Below, one piece after another: positions 7,111-13,525 of a DNA stretch of 14,011 bases; position 1 is the first letter of the stretch, and each line of letters begins with the position of its first letter. The position numbers and the translations under genes are program-made. Source of the DNA: JAZQNF01 sp045641505 (lineage in GTDB: Bacteria; Bacillota; Clostridia; Lachnospirales; Bianqueaceae); the NCBI GenBank assembly GCA_045641505.1, contig JAZUHB010000011.1, forward strand, positions 1 to 14,011, in the 5' to 3' direction. The notes under the pieces were generated by a model. That model searched no databases. It was given only the letters and a program-made list of their open reading frames with translations, and was not told the origin of the DNA.

Positions 7111-7506
7111 TCAGGGTTTGAAATACTGCCTCCACTCGAGGTCGCCGCGTTCCAGACCGAGGATCAGCATCTCGGCCGTGGCCAGGTTCGTGGCAAGCGG
7201 GATCAGGTTCGCGTCGCAGACGTTGATCAGCTCGGCGTGCTTGCGGGGCGTCTCGGGATTGTCGGAATCGAGCAGGAAAATGACCATGTCCAGATCGTTG
7301 TTGCCGATCTGCGCGCTCAGCTGCTTCTCGCCCCCGAGGCCGCCGGACAGGAATTTGCGCACACGAAGACCCGCGGCCCGCTCGATCAGCTGTCCCGTCG
7401 TATCGGTCGAAAAGAGCGAGTGGGCAGAGAGGATGTTCGAGTAGGCCACGCAGAAGTTCTGCATGAGGCGTTTCTTGCTGTCGCTGGCCAGGAGAGCGAT
7501 GTTCAT
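7111..7506 (-). CDS. mgsA: Methylglyoxal synthase-like protein with altered active site
   Basis: 131 residues, normal length for MgsA, which converts dihydroxyacetone phosphate to methylglyoxal and phosphate. The fold signatures are clear: IALLASD (3-9), TTG (36-38), LSGGLGGEKQ (53-62), DMVIFLLDS (73-81) and PLATNLATAEM (103-113). Compared with the E. coli enzyme as I recall it, key residues differ: His19 becomes S8, the catalytic Asp71 becomes E60, and the PHDPD loop with His98 and Asp101 is replaced by a shorter stretch NPETPRKHAEL. TGTTG has become TDTTG, while Lys23 (K12) and Asp91 (D80) are kept. The reading frame is intact, so this is a diverged protein, not a pseudogene. AGGAG is 8 nt from the ATG. 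It lies 18 bp after radC and 10 bp before the radical SAM gene. It may be a weak or repurposed enzyme. Confidence 0.85.
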   Translation of the reverse strand: MNIALLASDSKKRLMQNFCVAYSNILSAHSLFSTDTTGQLIERAAGLRVRKFLSGGLGGEKQLSAQIGNNDLDMVIFLLDSDNPETPRKHAELINVCDANLIPLATNLATAEMLILGLERGDLEWRQYFKP

Positions 7507-7524
7507 GGCGTATTCTCCTATGAG

Positions 7525-8238
7525 TTATATGATACCGGCTTCCTTCATGGAGCAGAAGGTGCCGTCCCCGAGGATGACATGATCGAGCAGCTCGATCTCC
7601 AGAAGCTCGCCGCAGCCCGCGATCTTCTTTGTAAGAAGAATGTCGTTCTGGCTGGGCGAGGGATCGCCGCTCGGATGATTGTGAAGCAAAATGACCCTGG
7701 AGCTCCCCTTCTCCATCGCCGGGGCGAACACCTCGCGCGGAGACAGGACGGAGCGGTTGATGCTGCCCTGCGAAATGATCTTCTCTGCGACGATGGCGTT
7801 TCGGGTGTTGAGATAGAGCGCGCGGACGATCTCGCGGTCGAGATGCCGCATGGCTTCCATGTAAAGCCCGGCCACCGAGGCGGGATCGCTGACGCAGAGA
7901 CGCTCTCTGGCCTGGCGGGACGAAAGCCTCGCGCTCATTTCGCCGAGGGCACGGATCTGCAGCGCTTTCACGCGGCCGACGCCGCAGAAGGACGTAAGCA
8001 CCGGCAGCGGGAGCCTAACGAGCTCCGACAGAGGGTCCTGTCCCCCCGTCCCGGCCATGCTCATAAGCCGTGTGGCGAGCTCCAGCACGGTCTCGCCCTT
8101 CGTTCCGCTTTGCAGGAAGACGGCGAGGAGCTGCGCGTCGGTCAGGTTCTCGGCGCCCCTCTCCTCCATCAGCTCGTACGGACGTTCGGAAAGAGGGACC
8201 TCCTTCATGGTGGGTCTTGTTGCTTTGTCTTGGTTCAT
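7525..8238 (-). CDS. radC: RadC family protein (UPF0758, JAMM/MPN domain)
   Basis: 237 residues, close to the usual 220-230. A helix-hairpin-helix-like segment lies near 78-100 (SFCGVGRVKALQIRALGE). The C-terminal MPN domain has the JAMM zinc motif, HNHPSGDPSPSQND with H186, H188 and D198, and the preceding conserved strand ISQGSINRS. RadC proteins were named for a DNA repair role later disputed; JAMM-type metallohydrolase activity is plausible but the substrate is unknown. ATG at 8236-8238 has GGAGGT with an appropriate spacer; the next Met (residue 11) has no comparable site. This is the first gene of the radC - mgsA - radical SAM pair - rng operon, with a near-consensus promoter at 8289-8317. 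In many Clostridia radC is followed by mreBCD; here it is followed directly by mgsA. Confidence 0.95.
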   Translation of the reverse strand: MNQDKATRPTMKEVPLSERPYELMEERGAENLTDAQLLAVFLQSGTKGETVLELATRLMSMAGTGGQDPLSELVRLPLPVLTSFCGVGRVKALQIRALGEMSARLSSRQARERLCVSDPASVAGLYMEAMRHLDREIVRALYLNTRNAIVAEKIISQGSINRSVLSPREVFAPAMEKGSSRVILLHNHPSGDPSPSQNDILLTKKIAGCGELLEIELLDHVILGDGTFCSMKEAGII

Positions 8239-8288
8239 GTTCTTTACCTCCGTGATGATGGAAGCAGGAACATGAAGTCTGTAGTTCG

Positions 8289-8317
8289 ATTATATCATGA
8301 AAAAAGAACGATGACAA
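8289..8317 (-). promoter_or_regulatory. Strong sigma-A promoter of the radC operon, -35 inside the rnf terminator
   Basis: On the minus strand, TTGTCA (8312-8317) is followed after 17 bases by a consensus TATAAT (8289-8294) with an extended TGA upstream. The whole -35 hexamer lies in the last six bases of the 3' arm of the rnfB terminator stem, so terminator and promoter share sequence. Confidence 0.85.
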
Positions 8318-8338
8318 GTTCCGCGGAGGAACTTGTCA
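8300..8338 (-). terminator. Rho-independent terminator of the rnf operon
   Basis: A perfect 11-bp stem, TGACAAGTTCC (8312-8322) with GGAACTTGTCA (8328-8338), has a 5-nt loop. On the minus strand it is followed by TCGTTC and then TTTTTT (plus-strand As 8300-8305). It lies 27 bases past the rnfB stop. The T-run starts 6 nt from the stem, which could leave termination incomplete. A second GAACTTGT (8341-8348) could compete for the same stem arm. Confidence 0.8.
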
Positions 8339-8365
8339 CCGAACTTGTGTCTGAATAAGCCGTTC

Positions 8366-9175
8366 TCAGATGAATTTTTCGATTACGTGGCGCGGGCACT
8401 TTTCCGCGCAGATGCCGCAGCCGATGCAGAGCTCGCGGTCGATTGCGGCGAGGTTGTCTTCGATGCGGATCGTGAGCTGCGGGCAGTTTTTGACACAGAT
8501 GCCGCAGGCGATGCAGCCGGCCTTGCAGACCGCGTTCTGCTCCTTCGCGGGAGCCTTGCTGCTGCAGGCGACACCGACGATTGCCGAGGCGGGGATCATT
8601 TCGATGAGGCCGCGTGGGCAGACCGAGGCGCAGGTGCCGCAGCCGGTGCATTTCGAGGGATCGACATGCGCGACGCCGTTCTCGACGCTCATCGCGCCGA
8701 ACTTGCAAACCGCCGCGCAGGTGCCGAGGCCGAGACAGCCGACGGTGCAGGCCTTCTGGCCGCCGCCGGGCAGGAGCGCCGCGTGCGCGCAGTCGGCCGC
8801 GCCGTAGTATTCGACCCGGTCGGGAGCCTTGTCGCAGCTGCCGGAGCAGCGGACGAAGGCCATCATCGGCTCCTTCTCCTCCGCCGCGACGCCGAGGATC
8901 CGGGCGATCGCTTCGGTCGAGGTCTTGCCGCCGACGGCGCAGAGGTTCGGCTTCGCGGTCCCCTCCGCGACTGCCTTCGCGTATTCGTCGCAGCCGACGA
9001 AGCCGCAGCCGCCGCAGTTCGCGCCGGGAAGCGCCTCGCGGATCTTGCCGGCCGTTTCATCCTCTTTTACGGAAAATTTCTTCGAGGCAAAGCCCAACAG
9101 CAGGCCGAACAAAAGGCCTAATCCGCCGAGGACCGCCACAGGAAGGATCACGGGAAGTACGGTATTCCAGTTCAT
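8366..9175 (-). CDS. rnfB: Rnf complex subunit RnfB (polyferredoxin)
   Basis: 269 residues from the ATG at 9173-9175. That start has AGGAGG 8 nt upstream; a GTG three codons earlier (9182-9184) overlaps this site and is rejected. One N-terminal membrane segment (about 5-30) precedes the RnfB signature cysteines C54, C57, C62, C79 (ANCGGCGFVGC). A mid-region with C110, C114, C129 follows, then a ferredoxin-like pair (C143/147/153/157 and C176/179/182/186) and a C-terminal pair (C221/224/227/231 and C250/253/256/260). RnfB is the likely entry point for electrons from reduced ferredoxin, relaying them to the membrane subunits. It is the last gene of rnfCDGEAB, as in Acetobacterium and other Clostridia. 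Its ribosome binding site overlaps the rnfA stop (TGAGGAGG). A terminator follows at 8300-8338. Confidence 0.97.
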   Translation of the reverse strand: MNWNTVLPVILPVAVLGGLGLLFGLLLGFASKKFSVKEDETAGKIREALPGANCGGCGFVGCDEYAKAVAEGTAKPNLCAVGGKTSTEAIARILGVAAEEKEPMMAFVRCSGSCDKAPDRVEYYGAADCAHAALLPGGGQKACTVGCLGLGTCAAVCKFGAMSVENGVAHVDPSKCTGCGTCASVCPRGLIEMIPASAIVGVACSSKAPAKEQNAVCKAGCIACGICVKNCPQLTIRIEDNLAAIDRELCIGCGICAEKCPRHVIEKFI

Positions 9176-9188
9176 CTCGCGCACCTCC

Positions 9189-9764
9189 TCAGATCAGTCC
9201 CTGGAAGCCCAGGAACGCAATGGCCATCAGGCCCGCCGCGATCATCGAAATCGGGAAGCCTTCCATGCACTCGAGGACCTTGTTATGCGCGATCCTCTCG
9301 CGGATGCCGGAGAACAGAACGATGCCGAGCAGGAAACCGATACCGCCGCCGAAGCCGCTCAGCACACAGTTGACGAGCGAATATCCTGCCTGCATGTTGA
9401 TCACGGCAACGCCGAGCACCGCGCAGTTCGTCGTGATCAGCGGCAGATAGACACCGAGCGCCGAATACAGAGCCGGGCTCAGCTTGCGGATGACCATCTC
9501 GACGAACTGGACCAACGCCGCGATCACGAGGATGAAGGCGATGGTGTAAAGGTACTCCTTGCCGAACGGGACCAGGATGAAGCGGTAGACCAGATAGCAG
9601 ATCGCGGACGCGACGGTCATCACGAAGGTGACGGCGATGCCCATGCCGAGCGCGGTATCCGTCTTTTTGGAAACACCGAGGAAGGGACAGATTCCCATAA
9701 AACGGCTCATTACGAAATTGTTGATCAGCACGTTCCCCAGAATAATCACGAAGAAGCTGCTCAT
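9189..9764 (-). CDS. rnfA: Rnf complex subunit RnfA (integral membrane)
   Basis: 191 residues, normal length, with about six hydrophobic membrane segments. It shows the RnfA hallmarks: LINNFVMSRFMGICPFLGVS near the N-terminus and TTNCAVLGVAVIN in the middle. C26 and C114 match the conserved cysteines that, with the paired subunit RnfE, are reported to ligate an intramembrane Fe-S cluster moving electrons across the membrane. RnfA and RnfE are inverted homologues forming the channel-like core of the ion pump. The ATG overlaps the rnfE stop by 4 nt (9761-9764), so translation is coupled. No residue oddities were noted. Confidence 0.97.
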   Translation of the reverse strand: MSSFFVIILGNVLINNFVMSRFMGICPFLGVSKKTDTALGMGIAVTFVMTVASAICYLVYRFILVPFGKEYLYTIAFILVIAALVQFVEMVIRKLSPALYSALGVYLPLITTNCAVLGVAVINMQAGYSLVNCVLSGFGGGIGFLLGIVLFSGIRERIAHNKVLECMEGFPISMIAAGLMAIAFLGFQGLI

Positions 9765-10381
9765 GCCTTTGCCTCCTTCCGCTTGCGGGCGTTTTGCGTA
9801 ATCGCGCGGAAGATCGCGATGCTCGCGCCGAAGATGAAGAAGCCGCCGGGCGCCATGGTCAGGATCGCCGCGGGCCGGAAGCCGTCAGGCATGACCTCGA
9901 GACCGAAGAGACAGCCGGAGCCGAGGAACTCGCGGATGATGCCCATCAGCGTGAGCGCCATCGTAAAGCCGAGTCCCATGCCGAGACCGTCGAGGACCGA
10001 ATCCCCCACCGTGTGTTTGGAGGCGTAGGCCTCCGCGCGGCCGAGGATGATGCAGTTGACGACGATCAGCGGGATAAACAGGCCGAGCGACTGATACAGC
10101 GTATCGTAGAAGAAGGCCTGCAGAAGCAGGTCGATCACCGTGACGAAGGTCGCGATGATCACGATGAAGGCCGGGATGCGGATCTTCTCGGGAATGACCT
10201 TGCGGAGCAGGGAAATCACGAGGTTCGAGCCCATCAGCACGAAGGTGACCGAAAGGCCCATGCCCAGGCCGTTCAGCGCGGTGGTGGTCACGGCCAGCGT
10301 GGGACAGGTGCCGAGTACCTGCACGAAGGTAGGATTCTCAGTCAGAATCCCGCGCTTCATGTGTTCACTGAAGCTCGCCAT
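9761..10381 (-). CDS. rnfE: Rnf complex subunit RnfE (integral membrane)
   Basis: 206 residues with about six membrane segments. The conserved N-terminus GILTENPTFVQVLGTCPTLA carries C26, and LFIPLIVVNCIILGRAEAYA carries C110, the counterparts of the RnfA cysteines. A charged C-terminal tail ends RKRKEAKA. It pairs with RnfA to form the membrane core of the ferredoxin:NAD+ oxidoreductase. The start at 10379-10381 overlaps the end of rnfG by 17 nt; GGAGG lies 9-10 nt upstream. A second Met (residue 8) would avoid the overlap but would remove the usual N-terminal extension, so the first is preferred. Confidence 0.96.
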   Translation of the reverse strand: MASFSEHMKRGILTENPTFVQVLGTCPTLAVTTTALNGLGMGLSVTFVLMGSNLVISLLRKVIPEKIRIPAFIVIIATFVTVIDLLLQAFFYDTLYQSLGLFIPLIVVNCIILGRAEAYASKHTVGDSVLDGLGMGLGFTMALTLMGIIREFLGSGCLFGLEVMPDGFRPAAILTMAPGGFFIFGASIAIFRAITQNARKRKEAKA

Positions 10382-10997
10382 CGTCAGGTACCTCCTTGAT
10401 GAAATTCCGGTAATAGCGGCAGGCGAAATTGACCGCCTCCACTACGCCCTTCGTGGTCTTCGTGGCGCCGGTCAGTCCGTCGATCTCATAATCGAGATCG
10501 GCGCCGTCCTTGACGGCGACCAGATCCGTCAGAGCGCTGCGGCCGGTGAACTGGTTCAGGAAAGAGGGCTTCGCGGCATTCGAGCCGAGCCCGGGAGTTT
10601 CGGAATGAGAAAGGATACGGACGCCGGTGATCTCGTCCTCGAGGCTGATCCCGACGGCGATCTCGATCTGATCGCCCTTGTAGCCGTAGCCGTACACGGT
10701 CATCACGTAGCCGTAATCCTCGGCGTAGAAGAGATTCTTCAGAGTGCCGGCATTTTCGTCCGGAACGGGAAGCTCCTGGAGAATACCGTCGTCGCGGCCC
10801 GGCAGGACCTCGCGGAACGCGGCCATCTGCACGGAAAGCTTCTTGTCCGCGATCAGGTCCTTCGTGTTCTCGTACACGAGGCCGAGCGCAAGACCCGCCA
10901 CGGCGCAGAACAGAAACAGCATCAGACCGAGGAACAGGACCGGTCTCTTCTCACGGAAGGGGACCTTCGCGGAAGACTTCTGATTATTGTCAGCCAT
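10365..10997 (-). CDS. rnfG: Rnf complex subunit RnfG (covalent FMN carrier)
   Basis: 210 residues. One membrane anchor at about 19-41 is followed by an extracytoplasmic FMN-binding domain with SHSETPGLGS (130-139) and the flavinylation motif DGLTGATKTT, where Thr179 should carry FMN by a phosphoester bond. That attachment needs an ApbE-type flavin transferase, which is not in this window. RnfG passes electrons between the cluster-bearing and membrane subunits. The ATG overlaps the rnfD stop by one base (TGATG), so the two are translationally coupled. Confidence 0.97.
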   Translation of the reverse strand: MADNNQKSSAKVPFREKRPVLFLGLMLFLFCAVAGLALGLVYENTKDLIADKKLSVQMAAFREVLPGRDDGILQELPVPDENAGTLKNLFYAEDYGYVMTVYGYGYKGDQIEIAVGISLEDEITGVRILSHSETPGLGSNAAKPSFLNQFTGRSALTDLVAVKDGADLDYEIDGLTGATKTTKGVVEAVNFACRYYRNFIKEVPDDGELQ

Positions 10998-11953
10998 CAG
11001 CGAGCCTCCTTTCCGGCGCGCATGCGCTCGCGGGTGATCCCGTAGGGACGGGGCCGGATGAGACGGTCGATCAGCGGCGTACAGACGTTCATGAACAGGA
11101 TGCTGAAGGAAACGCCCTCAGGGTACCCGCCGAAGCGCCGGATCACGGCGGTCATCAGACCGCAGCCGAGACCGAAGATCCATTTGCCGCCCTTGCTCAT
11201 GGGCGTGGTGACATAATCGGTCGCCATGAAGAAGGCGCCGAGGAACAGGCCGCCGTTGAAGATCTGATAGAAGCCGTCCATGCCGAACAGGTAGGACAGG
11301 ACGAAGACGGTCCCGATGAAGGCCGCGGGGATACGGTAGTCGATGATCTTCCGCGCCATCAGGTAGATCGCGCCGAGAAGCAGTAAAAGCGCCGAGGTCT
11401 CTCCGATGCAGCCGGCGGTTTTGCCGAGGAAGGCCTCCCACAGCGTGGGCGGCGTAAGCTGAAGCGCGGGATCCGCGGCGATGGCAAGCGGGGTAGCCAC
11501 GGTCACGCCGTCCAGGGTGAAGCAGGTCAGCTCGGAGGTCCAGGAAATGAGCAGCATGCAGCGGGCCGCCAGAGCCGGATTCATGAAGTTCTGGCCCAAT
11601 CCTCCGAACAGCTGCTTGACGACGATGACCGCGAAGGCGGAGCCGATGAGCGGAATCCACCACGGAGCGGAAGCGGGCAGGTTCATCGCCAGTAGGATGC
11701 CGGTGAGCAGCGCGCTCAGGTCTCCGACGGTCACGGGCTGCTTCGTCAGCTTCTGCCAGCCGAATTCGCAAAGTACCGCCGTCGCGGCGGAAATCAGCGT
11801 AAGGATCAGCGCCCGCAGACCGAAATGGAGGAAGCCGAAAATCAGCGCGGGGCAAAGCGCAAGGATGACCTCCAGCATGATGCTTCGGGTCGTATTCTTC
11901 GAACGGTTATGGGGGGAGACGGAGAACATCTTCAGGGCTTTTTCGTCACTCAT
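10997..11953 (-). CDS. rnfD: Rnf complex subunit RnfD (integral membrane flavoprotein)
   Basis: 318 residues from the ATG at 11951-11953. This start overlaps the rnfC stop as ATGA and has GGAGG 7 nt upstream. The frame is open further upstream, to a Met at 12079, but that part lies inside rnfC and is low-complexity, so it is rejected. The N-terminus FSVSPHNRSKNTTRSIM is typical of RnfD, and about eight to ten hydrophobic segments follow. GQNFMNPALAAR is conserved. The FMN attachment site is in LDGVTVATPLA, with Thr154 as the likely flavinylated residue; the position before Ala is Val where Gly or a small residue is more common. RnfD is a main membrane subunit in electron transfer and ion translocation. 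Confidence 0.96.
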   Translation of the reverse strand: MSDEKALKMFSVSPHNRSKNTTRSIMLEVILALCPALIFGFLHFGLRALILTLISAATAVLCEFGWQKLTKQPVTVGDLSALLTGILLAMNLPASAPWWIPLIGSAFAVIVVKQLFGGLGQNFMNPALAARCMLLISWTSELTCFTLDGVTVATPLAIAADPALQLTPPTLWEAFLGKTAGCIGETSALLLLLGAIYLMARKIIDYRIPAAFIGTVFVLSYLFGMDGFYQIFNGGLFLGAFFMATDYVTTPMSKGGKWIFGLGCGLMTAVIRRFGGYPEGVSFSILFMNVCTPLIDRLIRPRPYGITRERMRAGKEAR

Positions 11954-13323
11954 TTCTTTGCCTCCGCAGCTGCTCTCTTCTTCCGGTTCGCGAGCGCGGT
12001 CTTCCGGCCCAGCTTCATCGTCTGCGTCAGATGACGCTTGGCGGGACAGACGAAGCTGCAGGAGCCGCATTCGATGCATTCGCAGCCGAAATTCCGTTCG
12101 AACTCGTCGAACTCACGGCGTTCCACCATCTGCGTGAGCCGGAAGGGCTCGAGATGGATGGGACAGGCGTCGATGCATTTGCCGCAGCGAATGCAGGCGG
12201 ACGCCTCGGGGAAACGGGCCTCCTCTTCCGAAAGAAGCACGAAGGAGGAAGAGGTTTTGATGATGGGGATATCGAGCGAGGGGATCGCGAGGCCCATCAT
12301 GGGGCCGCCGCAGATGATCTTCGCGGGCTCCTCGGTGACGCCGCAGTGCTCGATCAGCTCGCGCACGGAGGTGCCGATACGGACCTTATAGTTGCCGGGG
12401 TTCTTCACCATGCTGCCGGAAACGGTCACGATCCGGCGCTGGAGCGGTCTCGCCTGGCAGACGGCGCGGTAGATGGCAACGACGGTGTCCACATTGATGA
12501 CGACGCAGCCCACGTCCGCGGGAAGGCCGCCGGAGGGCACCTCGCGCCCGGTGACGGCCGAAATCAGCATTTTCTCGGAGCCCTGGGGGTACTTCGTAAG
12601 GAGCTGAACCACCTCGATGCGGCGGTCGCCCGGGAAGTTCCGCTTGATGCAGTCATTCAGCAGATCGATGGCCTTCGGCTTGTTGCTCTCGACGCAGATG
12701 CAAAGCTCCGCCTTCTCGAACAGTTTGCGGACGATCAGCGCGCCCTTGACAAGGCGCTCCGTATCCTCGAGCATCACACGGTAATCGGAAGTAAGGAAGG
12801 GCTCGCACTCGGAGCCGTTCACCAGTACGTATTCGATGGTTTTGCCCTTGGGCGGATCGAGTTTGACGCAGGTCGGGAAACCGGCGCCGCCCATGCCGAC
12901 GATGCCGGAATAGCGGATGCGGTCGAGAATCTCATTCGTCGGTACATCCTCGAAGGATACCGGCTTGAAGGGACCGTTCACCTCATCATAAAGATGATCG
13001 TTCTCGACGGTGATGCCGGTCACGTAGCTGCCGTTCGGATGGAGCACCGGACCGATCGCCTTGACGGTGCCGGAGACACTCGAATAGACCGGCGCGCTGA
13101 TTTTGCCGTCGGCCTCGCCGATCAGTTGGTGACGGTACACGTAGTCGCCCACGGAAACGCAGGGTTTCGCGGGGGCGCCCAGATGCTGCTGCATCAGAAA
13201 GACGAGATCCTCCTCCGGATCCATGAAATCCTGGATTGGGATATCGCAGGTCGTATCCTTCTCATCCGGCGGATGGATGCCGCCGCGGAAGGTACGGACG
13301 AGGCTGAGCAGATTTTCTGCCAT
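11950..13323 (-). CDS. rnfC: Rnf complex subunit RnfC (NADH/FMN/Fe-S subunit)
   Basis: 457 residues, the usual length for clostridial RnfC. The N-terminal barrel-sandwich part (FRGGIHPPDEK, then GKISAPVYSSVSGTV) precedes the nucleotide/FMN-binding region GMGGAGFPT (143-151) and NGSECEP (169-175), homologous to complex I NuoF. Two ferredoxin-type [4Fe-4S] motifs follow: C377, C380, C383, C387 (CIRCGKCIDACP) and C416, C419, C422, C426 (CIECGSCSFVCP). A lysine/arginine-rich tail ends the protein. RnfC is the cytoplasmic site where NAD+ is reduced using electrons from ferredoxin. It is first in the rnf operon, with AAGGA 6 nt before the ATG, a promoter at 13410-13438 and a structured leader of about 80 nt. 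Confidence 0.98.
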   Translation of the reverse strand: MAENLLSLVRTFRGGIHPPDEKDTTCDIPIQDFMDPEEDLVFLMQQHLGAPAKPCVSVGDYVYRHQLIGEADGKISAPVYSSVSGTVKAIGPVLHPNGSYVTGITVENDHLYDEVNGPFKPVSFEDVPTNEILDRIRYSGIVGMGGAGFPTCVKLDPPKGKTIEYVLVNGSECEPFLTSDYRVMLEDTERLVKGALIVRKLFEKAELCICVESNKPKAIDLLNDCIKRNFPGDRRIEVVQLLTKYPQGSEKMLISAVTGREVPSGGLPADVGCVVINVDTVVAIYRAVCQARPLQRRIVTVSGSMVKNPGNYKVRIGTSVRELIEHCGVTEEPAKIICGGPMMGLAIPSLDIPIIKTSSSFVLLSEEEARFPEASACIRCGKCIDACPIHLEPFRLTQMVERREFDEFERNFGCECIECGSCSFVCPAKRHLTQTMKLGRKTALANRKKRAAAEAKK

Positions 13324-13338
13324 GGGTTATCCTTCTTT

Positions 13339-13395
13339 CCAGTCAGTGTTGACCTGGTTTTTTGCGTCTCCGGGACGGAAAAAAGCCGGAAACGC
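13339..13395 (-). promoter_or_regulatory. Structured leader of the rnf mRNA: two hairpins
   Basis: In the minus-strand leader, a 10-bp stem pairs plus-strand bases 13386-13395 with 13364-13373 (one G-U pair, 12-nt U-rich loop, As on the 3' side). A second hairpin pairs 13350-13357 with 13339-13345 (7 bp, one bulged base, 4-nt loop) and ends 4 nt before the AAGGA site. No U-run follows either stem, so they are not terminators. A role in mRNA stability or translation control is inference; no known riboswitch class was recognised. Confidence 0.5.
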
Positions 13396-13396
13396 G

Positions 13397-13419
13397 CTTA
13401 TACTTTTTGATTGTATAAG
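13397..13419. promoter_or_regulatory. 7-bp inverted repeat overlapping the rnf -10 box (candidate operator)
   Basis: CTTATAC (13397-13403) and GTATAAG (13413-13419) are exact inverted copies 9 bp apart, covering the -10 box and the expected transcription start of rnf. The position fits a repressor site. It does not match the Rex consensus (TTGTTAANNNNTTAACAA). It may be partly a by-product of AT-rich promoter sequence. Confidence 0.3.
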
Positions 13420-13438
13420 AGAAATCCAAAACTTTCAA
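13410..13438 (-). promoter_or_regulatory. Sigma-A promoter of the rnf operon
   Basis: On the minus strand, TTGAAA (13433-13438) is followed after 17 bases by TACAAT (13410-13415), each a 5/6 match to consensus. The predicted start near 13403 gives a leader of about 80 nt. It is divergent from the dinB promoter; the two -35 boxes are 27 bp apart. Confidence 0.8.
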
Positions 13439-13465
13439 GAATAGTTATTTGTTTAACGCGATTAG

Positions 13466-13494
13466 TTGAAGAAGGCCGGGATTTGTTGTAAAAT
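13466..13494 (+). promoter_or_regulatory. Sigma-A promoter of the DNA polymerase IV gene
   Basis: TTGAAG (13466-13471), a 17-base spacer, then TAAAAT (13489-13494). The expected start near 13501 gives a short leader before the GTG start at 13526. No LexA box of the Firmicute type (GAAC-N4-GTTC) was seen. Confidence 0.7.
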
Positions 13495-13525
13495 CAAGGA
13501 AAAGAAACGTGAAAGGAGGCCCGCC

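Noticed and set aside
8333..8361. Possible plus-strand promoter using TTGTCA in the other arm of the terminator
   Set aside because: No -10-like hexamer lies 16-18 bp downstream (TAAGCC at 17 bp) and no plus-strand gene follows.
9176..9184. GTG start for rnfB three codons upstream
   Set aside because: The GTG overlaps the AGGAGG ribosome binding site that correctly serves the ATG at 9173-9175.
10997..12079. Longer rnfD with a 42-residue N-terminal extension
   Set aside because: The extension lies inside rnfC, is Arg/Glu/Ser low complexity and has no RnfD counterpart; the internal ATG at 11951-11953 has an ideal ribosome binding site and ATGA coupling.
12031..13410. 459-codon open frame on the plus strand across rnfC
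   Set aside because: Antisense shadow of rnfC with the same biased composition; it runs out of the gene into the rnf promoter region and has no domain.
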